From: Linanthus parryae
Taxonomy: Eukaryota > Streptophyta > Magnoliopsida > Ericales > Polemoniaceae
Assembly: GCA_023055425.1 (NCBI GenBank)
Contig: JALGPY010000003.1
Span: 22,751,001 to 22,815,000 of the forward strand
Direction of reading: 5' to 3'
Length of the DNA stretch: 64,000 nt
In this document: piece by piece, positions 23,052 to 35,727 of the stretch
Layout: every line of letters starts with the position of its first letter
How positions within the stretch are numbered: the first letter of the stretch is position 1
Program-made: the position numbers and the translations under genes
Notes under the pieces: generated by a model
The model's database searches: none
Seen by the model: the letters and a program-made list of their open reading frames with translations, nothing else
Told to the model about the DNA's origin: nothing

Positions 23052-25644
23052 TATATTTTTATCAAAAGTTTTCTTCTATATTTTTTTTAAGATGTAATTT
23101 TTTTATAGTTAGTTGGGTGTAAATTAGTGGGTGAAGTGTGGTGGGTCGTGTAACGTTGTAGCGTGACCAAAACATATCTTTTTAATAACTTTTACGACAC
23201 CAACCACCGCGTCATGTCATGCACCCGCCACACCTTAGCGCTTCTAAGTCATCTTCCCCAATTACCAATTTGTTTCACAGTGAATGCTTCCCCAATTTCC
23301 GGCGACCACCATGGCAAGAGCCAATATTCTGACCTCCCCTCTCCTAATCCCCGCCATGATTTCCGCCAATCAAGTCAAAGATGAAATCTTGCATCAATTT
23401 CACTAATTGAACACCAAATCTCCCGATTGGGTTTACAGTACACCCAATCTCAACCTCTTGCTCTCCATCGCCTCTCTCTCACGCTCTGTCTCTGTCACTC
23501 CCCTCTGTCTCCCTCTCCATCTCTCCCTCTGCTCTTCGCCGAAAGCCACCAGCAGGCCCGACGCCGAGCAAAGACCCAGGCCGAAGCCCAGAACCGCCCG
23601 ACGCCGTCGCCGAACCGCCAGCCGCCTTCGCCCCTCTGCGTCGCCGAACCACCCGGCGTCGTCCTCCCTCTGTTTCGCCGCCATCACCACCACCCACCGT
23701 TCGCCTCTCTGTCCCGGCGAACCCCAAGCAGCGGCAGGAACCCACCACCGCCGCTGCCTTCTTCTTCGGGCTTTCTTTTCAATCGGTAAAAACCCCCTGT
23801 TTTGATTTCATTTCAAATCTCAACTCTTTTTCTACCCTTTAGCAATGAAATTGGTTGTTTGTGATTTGAAGATTTGTTATGGGTGAAGGTAGAATAGCTA
23901 CAGTAGTGTTTGGGGAAGAAGAGGATCTGTTATGTGGGTGTAAAAAGGGGGGATGTGAAAGTGTCTTTTTGCAAAATTGGGGGTAGGCTTTTGTATGAAG
24001 TGAAACTGTTTAGGGGCTGATTGTATATCAACAAATTGTAATTTAAGTTTTTCTTTATCATAATATAAATGAGTATTTCTTATTTGTATACATATTAATC
24101 AATTGTGAGTTAATTATCATTTTCAAAAAAATAAGTTTGCAACTTTATAATCAAATTAAAATAGTATTTTACAAGTATATATTATTTATACTATATTTTC
24201 TTAAACAACTAAATAGTAATGTTTTCGATTTTTATCGCAAAATAAATTATTTTCACTTATAACATAATTTTCGTTTAAATAAATTTATAATAAGATTAGT
24301 TAAGCTTTAGCTTTAGTTTAAGCTCCCATTTTCATTTATCTAAACTTTAAAATTTATATAGCTATCTTTGTGTATATAATTTCACCTTAGTAATTTAAAT
24401 AAAAATTCTAGAACATCTAATAAAGTTTTCTTTACCTAAATTATTACTTTTATAATTATAAGTCACTATTTTTCTCATTTTAATTTATATTCTAAACGTA
24501 AAATTATAGCTAGTGTAATATATTTTGTTTGGGGAATTAATTGGGGATTTCACTTGCATTTCATATAGGACAATTTAATTGCAATTTGTTGTGTGATGTA
24601 TATGTGTTAATATAGGATTATGTGATTATTGTAGATACCGAGTTCGTAGGAGGCGAGTTCATCGAGGACCCCTACTCCTAGTTCAGTGCTAGCTTGTGAG
24701 TGTGAAGTTCTCACCTCATTTCCAGGTAAGTTTATGCGCACAATACTTTAACTATCAAAATGTTTCTTGGCGTGTGTACTTGTGTTTCAAACAACGGTTT
24801 AAAGTCTTGAACTTTAGAATCTCTCTTGCAAATATTCTTTTTGAAAGATATGTGGTTACTTCTGAATTTCGAACCGATGTTTATAAATTGATCTTGTGGA
24901 ATATAAATGAACGATAAATGATATGGGGCGATGTACAGAGGATGTGTGTGAAGGCTATGGCCGGAGGCGCACGTGAGACGACCTCCTAGGGTTTCATACC
25001 CTACCCAATACGGGTTTATAAAATTGTGAAAGCTATAGAGTACTACCTATGCATGTGTGGGTCACAACTGTATAGGGGTGTCGACACTTAAGGTCCTTTA
25101 GCTATGTGATGGGCGGGGTAGTGTCGGACTACCTACAAACGCCCTGGGTGAATTGGGATGGACTGTGATATCCCAAGAGGTACCTGTGTGATGATATTAT
25201 TGCATCGTGACCTCTCTGTGGGCAATCGTTACCCGCTGGGCTCTAATACGCCTCAGCTTAACTAATAATTTAAATGTGGAATCTCTTCAGTCACATACTT
25301 TTCATTATTTCAGCCAAAAACTCTGTTTTACATATTGTGGTATATTCTTACTCAGTTTTCACTGACAAATGTTTTTCTGCGTCGGCTTTTGCCATTTGAA
25401 AACCCGCAGGTTATGAATAAAGGTGGGGGAACGCGCACACGCAATTGAAGGCGAATAAGAAGCTAGGAATCACCTAGTTAAATTGTTAACTTTTAGTTGA
25501 ACTTTGAGAATTCAAACTTTGTCATCGTTGTTTCCTTTTTAAAACTTTGTAAGGAGGGTTTCTCCTTTACTTTTATGTTAATAAAGCACTCTTGGATATC
25601 GTTAAGTTGTACTAGCAAGGAACCGTAGGTTCCGGGTTGTTTCA
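22907..25644 (+). repeat. 5' LTR of the Ty3 element (2738 bp)
   Basis: Begins TGTAATACCCCGATATTTTA and ends GGTTGTTTCA. It contains an ATT microsatellite (about 22990-23050), a GC-rich CT/CCG block (23460-23790) and a very AT-rich block (24050-24530). Features in the two LTRs keep a constant offset of 8526 bases, including across the microsatellite. Small open frames inside (for example 23407-23805) occur identically in both LTRs and are not taken as genes. The element's promoter must lie here; I cannot place the TATA box with confidence. Confidence 0.93.
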
Positions 25645-25646
25645 GT

Positions 25647-25662
25647 TGGTATCAGAGCCGAC
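25647..25662 (+). promoter_or_regulatory. Primer-binding site of the Ty3 element
   Basis: TGGTATCAGAGCCGAC begins three bases after the LTR end (TTTCA|GT). It matches the plant consensus for priming by initiator tRNA-Met. Confidence 0.85.
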
Positions 25663-26016
25663 GGTTCCAACGCTAGTACGACTTCTCGATTTCCATTAAA
25701 TAAAGATTCAAAATAACTGGAAGCTTTTCAAAAATTTAAAATGGATATAGGATAACTAAAACCGGAAATAAAATTTGAACAAGCCGGGGTTGTGGGATAG
25801 TACAATAGGGTTCCTTGTTATTTGTGATTCCTTTGCTACTTGTATGTGAAATTTATTATGTGCTACATGTATACCTCAATGTGTGTCATTACTGGATAAT
25901 TGTTCTACGCATGTGAGTCTTGATTACTTAGATTATTTGAAATTAGTTCCGTTGAGATTATGAGTGTATACGCGGTCTAGTACACTTCCGAGACTCCTTT
26001 TCTCTTCTTTCTGAAC

Positions 26017-26219
26017 ATGGACGAGGACCAAGGATATGGGCAAGACCAAGTTGAAAACCAAGATGAGGACGCATAGGAGGAGCTTATAGATTGGGATGCC
26101 GATATGGATGAGATCGATGAGATTGACGAGAAGGAACATGAAGGAAACAATGAGGCGGAAGAGATTAGATCGACGCTGCTGATAGCGAGCTCATGCTCCC
26201 CACTGATGACGACGAGTAG
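26017..26219 (+). pseudogene. Decayed acidic reading frame in the Ty3 leader
   Basis: An ATG at 26017 opens a strongly acidic frame: 19 codons (MDEDQGYGQDQ...) to a TAG at 26074. It stays rich in Asp/Glu after the stop (DWDADMDEIDEIDEKEHE) to about 26165, then one frame change leads to an acidic end with DDDE and a stop at 26217. It lies between the PBS and the gag-pol start (26482). Its function is unknown. It may be a former small upstream protein or an extended gag, or chance in a biased stretch. I describe only what is visible. Confidence 0.4.
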
Positions 26220-26481
26220 TTCCACACCCATCCCACCCTTAGGATTATTATCTACTGCATTTATTTTATCACGAGAGCGAACGTTTAGCTTACCTTAGGA
26301 GTTACTAATTTACTTATAGAATTGGGTTGTTCCTTACCATTTAAATGTTTATGTGGATTATTTGATGGATGGATAAATGTATGCTTAAATTTTGAAACTT
26401 ATAGGCTGCATGTATGTGAACTAGAAGTATAATTCCTTCCGACCTATATTAAGTAAGGTTATATATTTAAACAAAGGTACA

Positions 26482-29400
26482 ATGCAATATTATACCAGGA
26501 GACGTGCAAGAGAAGTAGGAACAATGAACCAGGGAGGTCAGCAAACCCATGGCGGCCAAGTTCCAACCGTCGACCCCATTGAATTTCAGGAGATGCGTCA
26601 GGCAACTCTAGCCCTCACCCAAATTCTACAGAATACCCACAACGGAGGGGGGAATGTTATGAGTAGGGTAGCTGAACTCCGCCCTGACTTCTTTTATGGG
26701 ACGGATGACCCCACCACCTTGGAAAACTGGATTAGGGACTTTGGAAAAGTCCTAGTATCTGCGCGCTGCCCTGAAGATCAGCGTGTCGAAGTAGCCCTCT
26801 ACTACTTCAAGAAGGAGGCTGACAACTGGTGGTCAGCCAAGGGAGAAGAACTTCTCGCCCAGCAGGGATTTGGCTGGGAACAGCTGAAAGCAGCGCTACG
26901 AGAACGTTTCTATCCTGAACATGTCAAGGATAGGAAGTTCAAGGAATTCATGAACTTGAAACAGGGAAGTGACAACCCTTATGATTATCATCAGAAGTAC
27001 ATGGAGTTGATGAGGTTTGGAAGGGAACTGGTGCCGACTGAGGCAAAGAAGATCAAGAGGTTTATAGGAGGTTTAAACTTCCAACTCCGAATGGCTTTGA
27101 TTGCAACTCGATTTGACACACTTATGGACGCTTATGGGGCAGCTCAGGACGCCCAGAATTTGATTGATGAGAATAATGAAGAAATTAAGAAGAGGAAGTC
27201 TGAGGCACTGGCAGGGACAGGTTTCCAGAATCGTGGTTCGGGAAACAATAGCGGAGATAAAAGGTTTCGTCCCAACCCAGCCCCCACCAATCAATTTGGA
27301 AACCAAGGCCAGGTACGAATCTACAACTGCAAGCAATGCGGCATGAACCATCCAGGAGTGGACTGTCGGGGGAACAAAGTTAACTGCCTCAATTGTGGTA
27401 AGCTAGGCCATCGAAGGTTTGAATGTCGTTCAAGGCCCTCAGGGAACAACAGCGGTGGAAGCTTCAACAACAACAACTTCAATAACTTCGGGAATAACAA
27501 TGGTGGAGGATATGGAGGAAACAATGTGAACCGCCAAGGGGGAAATGGAGGATACAACCGTGGAGGAAACAACTACGGAGGGAATAACAGCGGTTATAAT
27601 CAGGGAGGCAATAACAACCGTGGAAATCAGTATGGCGGAAACAACAACAATGCTGGCAACAGAAACAACAATGGAGGAGGCTATAACCGAGGTAACAACT
27701 GGCAGGGAGGAAATGGTTACAACAACCGACCCCAAGGAAACAACAATGCTACTTCAGCAACCACAGTAGCAGGCGCACCTGCACCCGCAGCCACAGCACG
27801 CAGCGCAGCTGGAACTATCAATGTGATGAATCAGACTCAGGCAGCACAGGCCAACGTGGTGACTGGTACATTCCTAATCCATTCTACCCCTGCTTTTGTG
27901 TTATTTGATTCTGGAGCCACATTCTCTTTCATATCATCTACTTTTGCTAAGAAGTTAGACTTACCAAATCCTACCCCAATATCTATCTCAATCTCTACCC
28001 CTACTGGAGAAGTCACACCCTGCAATACCATGTACCCTGGAGTCAACCTAGAAATCTTAGGAGCCAAGCTACCTTCTGATCTAATTCTTTTCGATCTCGG
28101 CAACCTAGATGTCATCTTAGGTATGGATTGGCTTAGCAAATACAAAGCAACAATAGAGTGTGCCACCCAAAAGGTTAGGTTTCGTGGACCAAAAGGCGAG
28201 CGCCTATCCTATAGGGGTATAACTAGAGAACCCAAAATCCAAATCGTGTCAGCCCTAACCATCCTCTCCGATGTGAAGAAAGGGCATAGGGCATACCTCT
28301 GTACGATCCATGATCAGGAGAAAGAAGGGGAGAAATTAGAGGATATCCCAATTGTGAATGAATTCCCAGATGTCTTTCCAGAAGACCTTCCAGGAATGCC
28401 ACCTAAGAGAGCCGTGGACTTTGCGATAGACTTAGTACCAGGTACTGGACCAATCTCGAAGGCACCATATAGGATGGCACCAGCCGAGTTAAAGGAGCTT
28501 CAAGAGCAACTGAAGGAGTTAATGGACAAGGGTTTCATTAGACCTAGTGTTTCACCATGGGGAGCACCTGTTTTGTTCGTGAAGAAGAAGGATGGTAGCC
28601 TAAGACTTTGCATTGACTACCGTGAATTGAATGGAGTAACCGTTAAGAATAAGTACCCAATTCCAAGGATTGATGACTTATTCGACCAGCTACAAGGAGC
28701 CGATACCTTTTCGAAGATCGATTTAAGGTCTGGATATCACCAGCTTAGGATAGCTGAAAAGGATATTCCTAAAACGGCATTTCGAACTCGCTATGGCCAC
28801 TACGAGTTTACGGTAATGCCATTCGGTCTCACTAATGCTCCAGCAGCATTCATGGAGTTGATGAACCGCGTTCTCCGGAAGTACCTAGATAAGTTTGTTG
28901 TCGTTTTCATCGATGACATCCTAATCTACTCGAAAGGGAAGGAAGAACATGCACAGCATTTGAGAGAAGTATTGGAAACCCTAAGGGAAGAGAAATTGTT
29001 TGGAAAATTATCGAAGTGTGAATTTTGGTTGGATAGAGTTCCTTTCCTAGGGCATATTATATCCAAAGAAGGTGTGTCTGTAGACCCTGGAAAGATATCA
29101 GCGGTAAAGGACTGGCCCACACCAAAGAGCGTAACGGAGATAAGAAGTTTCCTAGGATTGGCGGGTTACTATCGACGATTCGTGAAGGATTTCTCCAAGA
29201 TCGCGAAACCCATGACAACGTTAATGAAGAAGACAAGCAAGTACGTATGGGACAAGAATTGTGAGGAAGCATTCCAAACCCTAAAGGATAGGTTGACGTC
29301 GGCACCTGTGTTAACGTTACCTACTGAAGGAGGAGAATTTGAAGTCTACAGTGATGCGTCTAAGCACGGGTTAGGATGTGTTTTGATGCAAGATGGCAAA

Positions 29401-31254
29401 GTGATTGCGTATGCTTCAAGGCAACTAAAGTCCTACGAGGAGAATTACCCCACTCACGATTTGGAGTTGGCGGCCATAGTGTTTGCATTAAAGATATGGA
29501 GGCATTATCTTTACGGTACGACATGCAAGATCTTTACCGATCACAAGAGCCTAAAGTACATATTCACTCAAAAGGAGCTGAATATGCGACAAAGGAGGTG
29601 GCTAGAATTGGTGAAAGACTATGATATCAAGATTCAATACCATGAAGGGAAAGCCAACGTAGTAGCGGATGCATTGAGCCGAAAGACGGAGCATACGGTA
29701 AATGCAATGTGGGTTTTACCACCTAAGCTTTGCGAAGAATTTCGAAGACTGGAGATTGAAGTCTGCACGAAGGGAACAACGAAAAACATGTTGTGTAATA
29801 TGACGATAGTACCGGACATCTTCGAAGAAATAAAAGGAGCACAGAAAGATGACGCTTTCCTACAAAAGATTAAGGAGAAGATCAACAAAGGCGAAGCACT
29901 CGATTTCAAAGTGGAAGAAGATGGAAGCGTGAAGTTCAAGGGAAGATGGTGTGTACCAATGACATGTGCGGAAGTAAAAGAAAGGCTTATGAAGGAAGCT
30001 CATAACACACCATATTCGGTACATCCAGGAGGAGACAAGTTGTACAAGGATTTGAAGAAGAATTTCTGGTGGAAAGGTATGAAGAAGGAAGTAGCTGATT
30101 TTGTATCCAGATGTTTGACGTGTCAGAAGGTCAAGTTCGAGCACAAAAGACCAGGTGGGATGTTACAACCATTGGAGATACCGGTATGGAAATGGGATTC
30201 CATCTCAATGGATTTTGTTACGGCCTTACCTGTTTCAACTAATGGGCTGAACCAGATTTGGGTGGTAGTCGACAGATTGACGAAAACTGCAAGATTCATT
30301 CCCATGAAGGACACGTGGGACATGGAAAAGAGGGCGGACGCATACATCAAGAATGTAGTACGACTACACGGAGTACCTAGCTCGATTATTTCTGATAGGG
30401 ATCCAAACTTCTTATCTCATTTCTGGAAGGAACTACAAAAGGCCATGGGCACTGAGCTTAGGTTCAGCACAGCATTTCACCCAGCTACGGATGGCCAGAC
30501 TGAGAGAACGATTCAAACGTTAGAAGACATGCTACGAGCTTGCATTTTAGACTTTGGAGGTTCATGGGTGGATAAGTTACCACTTATCGAATTCTCTTAT
30601 AACAACAGCTACCATGCTAGCATAGGGATGGCACCCTACGAAGCACTGTATGGGAGGAAGTGCAGGACACCACTGTGTTGGAGTGACATCAGCGAGACGA
30701 TCATTCTAGGACCACAAATGATCGAGGACTCGACAAACCAAATCCGAATGATTCAGCAAAGGATGAAGGCGGCCCAGGATCGACAAAAGTCATACGCGGA
30801 TTTGAAGAGAAGGCCACTGGAATTCAAAGTTGGTGACAAAGTGTTCTTAAGAGTTTCACCTACAAAGGGGGTTATGCGTTTCAATCAGAAAGGAAAATTG
30901 AGTCCCAAGTTCATTGGACCCTACGAAGTACTTGATCGTATAGGAGAGGTAGCCTATCGCCTGAATCTTCCTAACAGCCTAGGTAGAGTCCATAACGTCT
31001 TTCATGTGTCCCAACTCAAAGCTTATGTACCCGACCCGAGCCATATCATTGATCCCGAGCCTGTTGAACTCGATCCCTCTCTTACCTTTGAACAACAACC
31101 AATCAAAATCCTTGATACAAAGACCAGGAACACCCGTACCAAGTCCACCACGCTGGTCAAGGTTCTTTGGTCAAACCACCAAACGGAAGAGGAAACTTGG
31201 GAAGCCGAGGCAGACATGAGGAAACGTTACCCACACCTCTTCGACCAGGTATGA
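26482..31254 (+). CDS. Ty3 gag-pol polyprotein (1590 aa), intact
   Basis: One uninterrupted frame encodes the whole retrotransposition machinery. In order: gag capsid region (about residues 60-230); a Cys-rich pair ending in a CCHC zinc knuckle ([14 protein letters not shown], from residue 302); a long Asn/Gly-rich spacer (about 320-430); aspartic protease with DSGA (476-479); reverse transcriptase with FIDD (Asp811-812); RNase H with YSDAS (Asp958); integrase zinc finger (His1181 region and CLTC near 1210); integrase core Asp1244, Asp1305, Glu1341, where the last two are 35 residues apart as in the DD35E family; then a chromodomain-like C-terminus ([16 protein letters not shown], about 1560-1575) that in related elements binds histone marks and steers integration. 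No catalytic residue is visibly lost, so it may be active. The start is the first ATG that keeps the whole gag; 11 codons later there is a second ATG. Confidence 0.95.
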   Translation: MQYYTRRRAREVGTMNQGGQQTHGGQVPTVDPIEFQEMRQATLALTQILQNTHNGGGNVMSRVAELRPDFFYGTDDPTTLENWIRDFGKVLVSARCPEDQRVEVALYYFKKEADNWWSAKGEELLAQQGFGWEQLKAALRERFYPEHVKDRKFKEFMNLKQGSDNPYDYHQKYMELMRFGRELVPTEAKKIKRFIGGLNFQLRMALIATRFDTLMDAYGAAQDAQNLIDENNEEIKKRKSEALAGTGFQNRGSGNNSGDKRFRPNPAPTNQFGNQGQVRIYNCKQCGMNHPGVDCRGNKVNCLNCGKLGHRRFECRSRPSGNNSGGSFNNNNFNNFGNNNGGGYGGNNVNRQGGNGGYNRGGNNYGGNNSGYNQGGNNNRGNQYGGNNNNAGNRNNNGGGYNRGNNWQGGNGYNNRPQGNNNATSATTVAGAPAPAATARSAAGTINVMNQTQAAQANVVTGTFLIHSTPAFVLFDSGATFSFISSTFAKKLDLPNPTPISISISTPTGEVTPCNTMYPGVNLEILGAKLPSDLILFDLGNLDVILGMDWLSKYKATIECATQKVRFRGPKGERLSYRGITREPKIQIVSALTILSDVKKGHRAYLCTIHDQEKEGEKLEDIPIVNEFPDVFPEDLPGMPPKRAVDFAIDLVPGTGPISKAPYRMAPAELKELQEQLKELMDKGFIRPSVSPWGAPVLFVKKKDGSLRLCIDYRELNGVTVKNKYPIPRIDDLFDQLQGADTFSKIDLRSGYHQLRIAEKDIPKTAFRTRYGHYEFTVMPFGLTNAPAAFMELMNRVLRKYLDKFVVVFIDDILIYSKGKEEHAQHLREVLETLREEKLFGKLSKCEFWLDRVPFLGHIISKEGVSVDPGKISAVKDWPTPKSVTEIRSFLGLAGYYRRFVKDFSKIAKPMTTLMKKTSKYVWDKNCEEAFQTLKDRLTSAPVLTLPTEGGEFEVYSDASKHGLGCVLMQDGKVIAYASRQLKSYEENYPTHDLELAAIVFALKIWRHYLYGTTCKIFTDHKSLKYIFTQKELNMRQRRWLELVKDYDIKIQYHEGKANVVADALSRKTEHTVNAMWVLPPKLCEEFRRLEIEVCTKGTTKNMLCNMTIVPDIFEEIKGAQKDDAFLQKIKEKINKGEALDFKVEEDGSVKFKGRWCVPMTCAEVKERLMKEAHNTPYSVHPGGDKLYKDLKKNFWWKGMKKEVADFVSRCLTCQKVKFEHKRPGGMLQPLEIPVWKWDSISMDFVTALPVSTNGLNQIWVVVDRLTKTARFIPMKDTWDMEKRADAYIKNVVRLHGVPSSIISDRDPNFLSHFWKELQKAMGTELRFSTAFHPATDGQTERTIQTLEDMLRACILDFGGSWVDKLPLIEFSYNNSYHASIGMAPYEALYGRKCRTPLCWSDISETIILGPQMIEDSTNQIRMIQQRMKAAQDRQKSYADLKRRPLEFKVGDKVFLRVSPTKGVMRFNQKGKLSPKFIGPYEVLDRIGEVAYRLNLPNSLGRVHNVFHVSQLKAYVPDPSHIIDPEPVELDPSLTFEQQPIKILDTKTRNTRTKSTTLVKVLWSNHQTEEETWEAEADMRKRYPHLFDQV

Positions 31255-31282
31255 GCCGAGTGACGGGGACGTCACTCCTTTT

Positions 31283-31432
31283 AAGGGAGATGTGATTTAA
31301 CAGCCGTATATTTAATTACCTGTCTTGTCTTGTTATTATGTGCACATTAGAACTGCATACCACATACTTGCATTGGGAGATTCGATTTACTTTAAGCTTC
31401 GGGGACGAAGCTTTGTTTTAAGGGAGATGTGA
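31283..31432 (+). promoter_or_regulatory. Duplicated polypurine tract and 3' leader of the Ty3 element
   Basis: AAGGGAGATGTGAT occurs at 31283-31296 and again at 31420-31433, the second copy abutting the 3' LTR and so the probable plus-strand primer. Each copy is preceded by GGGGACG within a short hairpin-like sequence and by TTTT, so a ~137-bp unit appears duplicated. Confidence 0.6.
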
Positions 31433-31539
31433 TGTAATACCCCGATATTTTAGGGGGTATTTTAGGGAGTTTAACGAATTTTTCGGGCCCTTATTTGAAG
31501 TATAAAAGTTGTTTTTCATTATTATTATCATTATTATTA

Positions 31540-31577
<38 letters not shown>

Positions 31578-34170
31578 TATATTTTTATCAAAAGTTTTCT
31601 TCTATATTTTTTTTAAGATGTAATTTTTTTATAGTTAGTTGGGTGTAAATTAGTGGGTGAAGTGTGGTGGGTCGTGTAACGTTGTAGCGTGACCAAAACA
31701 TATCTTTTTAATAACTTTTACGACACCAACCACCGCGTCATGTCATGCACCCGCCACACCTTAGCGCTTCTAAGTCATCTTCCCCAATTACCAATTTGTT
31801 TCACAGTGAATGCTTCCCCAATTTCCGGCGACCACCATGGCAAGAGCCAATATTCTGACCTCCCCTCTCCTAATCCCCGCCATGATTTCCGCCAATCAAG
31901 TCAAAGATGAAATCTTGCATCAATTTCACTAATTGAACACCAAATCTCCCGATTGGGTTTACAGTACACCCAATCTCAACCTCTTGCTCTCCATCGCCTC
32001 TCTCTCACGCTCTGTCTCTGTCACTCCCCTCTGTCTCCCTCTCCATCTCTCCCTCTGCTCTTCGCCGAAAGCCACCAGCAGGCCCGACGCCGAGCAAAGA
32101 CCCAGGCCGAAGCCCAGAACCGCCCGACGCCGTCGCCGAACCGCCAGCCGCCTTCGCCCCTCTGCGTCGCCGAACCACCCGGCGTCGTCCTCCCTCTGTT
32201 TCGCCGCCATCACCACCACCCACCGTTCGCCTCTCTGTCCCGGCGAACCCCAAGCAGCGGCAGGAACCCACCACCGCCGCTGCCTTCTTCTTCGGGCTTT
32301 CTTTTCAATCGGTAAAAACCCCCTGTTTTGATTTCATTTCAAATCTCAACTCTTTTTCTACCCTTTAGCAATGAAATTGGTTGTTTGTGATTTGAAGATT
32401 TGTTATGGGTGAAGGTAGAATAGCTACAGTAGTGTTTGGGGAAGAAGAGGATCTGTTATGTGGGTGTAAAAAGGGGGGATGTGAAAGTGTCTTTTTGCAA
32501 AATTGGGGGTAGGCTTTTGTATGAAGTGAAACTGTTTAGGGGCTGATTGTATATCAACAAATTGTAATTTAAGTTTTTCTTTATCATAATATAAATGAGT
32601 ATTTCTTATTTGTATACATATTAATCAATTGTGAGTTAATTATCATTTTCAAAAAAATAAGTTTGCAACTTTATAATCAAATTAAAATAGTATTTTACAA
32701 GTATATATTATTTATACTATATTTTCTTAAACAACTAAATAGTAATGTTTTCGATTTTTATCGCAAAATAAATTATTTTCACTTATAACATAATTTTCGT
32801 TTAAATAAATTTATAATAAGATTAGTTAAGCTTTAGCTTTAGTTTAAGCTCCCATTTTCATTTATCTAAACTTTAAAATTTATATAGCTATCTTTGTGTA
32901 TATAATTTCACCTTAGTAATTTAAATAAAAATTCTAGAACATCTAATAAAGTTTTCTTTACCTAAATTATTACTTTTATAATTATAAGTCACTATTTTTC
33001 TCATTTTAATTTATATTCTAAACGTAAAATTATAGCTAGTGTAATATATTTTGTTTGGGGAATTAATTGGGGATTTCACTTGCATTTCATATAGGACAAT
33101 TTAATTGCAATTTGTTGTGTGATGTATATGTGTTAATATAGGATTATGTGATTATTGTAGATACCGAGTTCGTAGGAGGCGAGTTCATCGAGGACCCCTA
33201 CTCCTAGTTCAGTGCTAGCTTGTGAGTGTGAAGTTCTCACCTCATTTCCAGGTAAGTTTATGCGCACAATACTTTAACTATCAAAATGTTTCTTGGCGTG
33301 TGTACTTGTGTTTCAAACAACGGTTTAAAGTCTTGAACTTTAGAATCTCTCTTGCAAATATTCTTTTTGAAAGATATGTGGTTACTTCTGAATTTCGAAC
33401 CGATGTTTATAAATTGATCTTGTGGAATATAAATGAACGATAAATGATATGGGGCGATGTACAGAGGATGTGTGTGAAGGCTATGGCCGGAGGCGCACGT
33501 GAGACGACCTCCTAGGGTTTCATACCCTACCCAATACGGGTTTATAAAATTGTGAAAGCTATAGAGTACTACCTATGCATGTGTGGGTCACAACTGTATA
33601 GGGGTGTCGACACTTAAGGTCCTTTAGCTATGTGATGGGCGGGGTAGTGTCGGACTACCTACAAACGCCCTGGGTGAATTGGGATGGACTGTGATATCCC
33701 AAGAGGTACCTGTGTGATGATATTATTGCATCGTGACCTCTCTGTGGGCAATCGTTACCCGCTGGGCTCTAATACGCCTCAGCTTAACTAATAATTTAAA
33801 TGTGGAATCTCTTCAGTCACATACTTTTCATTATTTCAGCCAAAAACTCTGTTTTACATATTGTGGTATATTCTTACTCAGTTTTCACTGACAAATGTTT
33901 TTCTGCGTCGGCTTTTGCCATTTGAAAACCCGCAGGTTATGAATAAAGGTGGGGGAACGCGCACACGCAATTGAAGGCGAATAAGAAGCTAGGAATCACC
34001 TAGTTAAATTGTTAACTTTTAGTTGAACTTTGAGAATTCAAACTTTGTCATCGTTGTTTCCTTTTTAAAACTTTGTAAGGAGGGTTTCTCCTTTACTTTT
34101 ATGTTAATAAAGCACTCTTGGATATCGTTAAGTTGTACTAGCAAGGAACCGTAGGTTCCGGGTTGTTTCA
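31433..34170 (+). repeat. 3' LTR of the Ty3 element (2738 bp)
   Basis: Same length and same start and end as the 5' LTR. I saw no difference where I compared them, including the predicted translations of all small frames. It is followed by the second ATAAA of the target duplication and then the rest of LINE B. Confidence 0.93.
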
Positions 34171-34175
34171 ATAAA

Positions 34176-34689
34176 TGCTTGGGAAGCTCCCTCTTTTGGT
34201 CAGTTTAAATGTAATGTTGATGCTTCATGGGACTGCACTTCTTTGCAAATGACTGTGGCTTGGATTGTGAGGGATATCATGGAACTATGATTGATTGTGG
34301 GTGGTGTAAAGACTATGCTCAGTCTGCTTTGAGTGCAGAAACAAAATCTTTGAAGGAAGCAATTATTCAGAATCAGCACATTTTATCCACCACTATTTTT
34401 GAAAGTGACGGCAAAATCCTCATTGATATGGTTCTAAGGAAGATTAATCCAAGTTGGGAGGTGAAAGCTGCTCTTGCTGATATCTGGACAAGTTTTGTGG
34501 ATGGTAGTGTGCAATTTCAATGGATAAGAAGACAAGCAAACAGAGTCTCTGATTTTCTAGTTAAAAGTATTAGCAAATGTAGTACTGATGGGTCAGAATT
34601 TTTAGTTGATAGAGTCTTCAAAAATTTGATAGAATTGGATGCTTGTAATAGTTAGCTTGTTTTAATGAAATTTCCTTTTGAAAAAAAAG
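34176..34689 (+). pseudogene. LINE B, RNase H end and tail
   Basis: Continuation of LINE B after the Ty3 element. It starts with NVDASWD (RNase H first Asp region, about 34215), shifts frame near 34270, then AETKSLKEAI (about 34335), ESDGKILIDMV (about 34400) and RQANRVSDFL (about 34535), stopping at 34653. A short A-rich tail ends near 34689. A target duplication for the LINE was not found, partly because its left border is fused to a gag scrap. Confidence 0.85.
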
Positions 34690-34705
34690 GAGCCTTTGTT
34701 TTTTA

Positions 34706-35663
34706 AGGGTAATTTACAATTTGTGCCCTTAAGTTTATGTAAATAGGTAATTCTTATCTCTACTGTTCATCAATTCACAAGGGACATCCCTATTTTGGAT
34801 GGTTTGTAATGTTTATGGACGGAAAATGCGAAAGTACTAATATATTTTGACTACAACAAAATATATTCTATAGTGATTTATAACCATCCATGACGAGGTA
34901 AAAAAGTCATACAATTTAATGATATAAATAGTAATATCTAAATTTCTAGTATTAGTGGTATTAACTAGTATTGGAATAATTATAGTATTGTGATTATTGA
35001 TACTTTGTTTGGTTTGTTCTAGGTTAAATTTAATATCGGTATTAAATAGTGAAAAACATGGGTTTAATACCGTAGTTTAATCCCCTCCCTAAGGAGAGTA
35101 TTACCAGTATTGGACTATTCATATTAATTGGTATTGAACATTAATTACACCAACAACTATTCATAATACTTTGACAATACATAACCAAACAGGGTATTAA
35201 ATATAATACAGCTAAGTCAGTGCAATCATATCCGACCTAGTCCAGTCCAGTACAGTCCAGTCCCGCTAGTCGGGAAAACAAACGTGACCTAAAGGATAAA
35301 AAGGACATTATATATCACTAGAGGCATAACAGGCATGAACCAAACACCCAAAAGTGTATCCAACTGCCAACTCACAAAATAGGGTGTTTCATGTTAATTG
35401 ACAAACAGTAAGGCATTGCATATTTACCTAAACTTAGGAGTAATAAGTGTAAATTACCACAATTCAGGGGCAAAATGGGAATGAAAAATACACTTAAGAG
35501 TGAGCCCACTATCACTTCATAGCTCTCTAACAGAAATAGACGGATAGTTATAATTTGTAATTATTATTGCACAAAATAAGGATATCTTCTGTCAATTGAT
35601 GAATAGTAGGGGTATGAATTACTTATTTACTTAAACTCGAGGGTGCAAACTGTAAATTACCCT
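34706..35663. mobile_element. Long-TIR DNA transposon remnant, about 960 bp
   Basis: The left end (AGGGTAATTTACAATTTGTG) and the reverse complement of the right end (AGGGTAATTTACAGTTTGCA) are related over roughly 75-110 bases, for example GTTCATCAATT in both arms. The centre (about 35000-35290) seems to hold a second nested repeat (words TTTGTTTGG and ACAAACGTGACC). I found no transposase and no clear target duplication. Long TIRs suggest Mutator-like origin, with low certainty. Confidence 0.6.
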
Positions 35664-35727
35664 CTTTCTACTCCAACGTGGCGTGCTACGGACACGTGTT
35701 TCTGATAGTCCTCCAGGCTCCAACTAC

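Larger units (their letters stand above)
22907..34170 (+). mobile_element. Complete Ty3 chromovirus-like LTR retrotransposon, 11,264 bp
   Basis: Two LTRs (22907-25644 and 31433-34170) of exactly the same length begin TGTAATACC and end TTTCA. The 5-bp duplication ATAAA flanks the element at 22902-22906 and 34171-34175. It holds a PBS, one open gag-pol frame and a purine tract. The target is the RNase H part of LINE B: removing the element and one ATAAA joins the LINE frame without a shift. Long LTRs, a single fused frame and a chromodomain-like tail suggest the Tekay/Del lineage, which is an inference. Equal LTRs and an intact frame point to a very recent insertion. Confidence 0.95.

Noticed and set aside
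23163..24917. Several open frames of 70-130 codons in the 5' LTR, with exact copies at 31689-33443
   Set aside because: They are in both LTRs of the Ty3 element, overlap one another on both strands and have low-complexity Pro/Arg/Ser composition from a CT/CCG-rich stretch. No family features, so not called as genes.
26104..27770. Minus-strand and shifted frames over the gag region
   Set aside because: They are shadows of the Asn/Gly-rich gag-pol codons (repeated AAC/GGN) and have no independent support.
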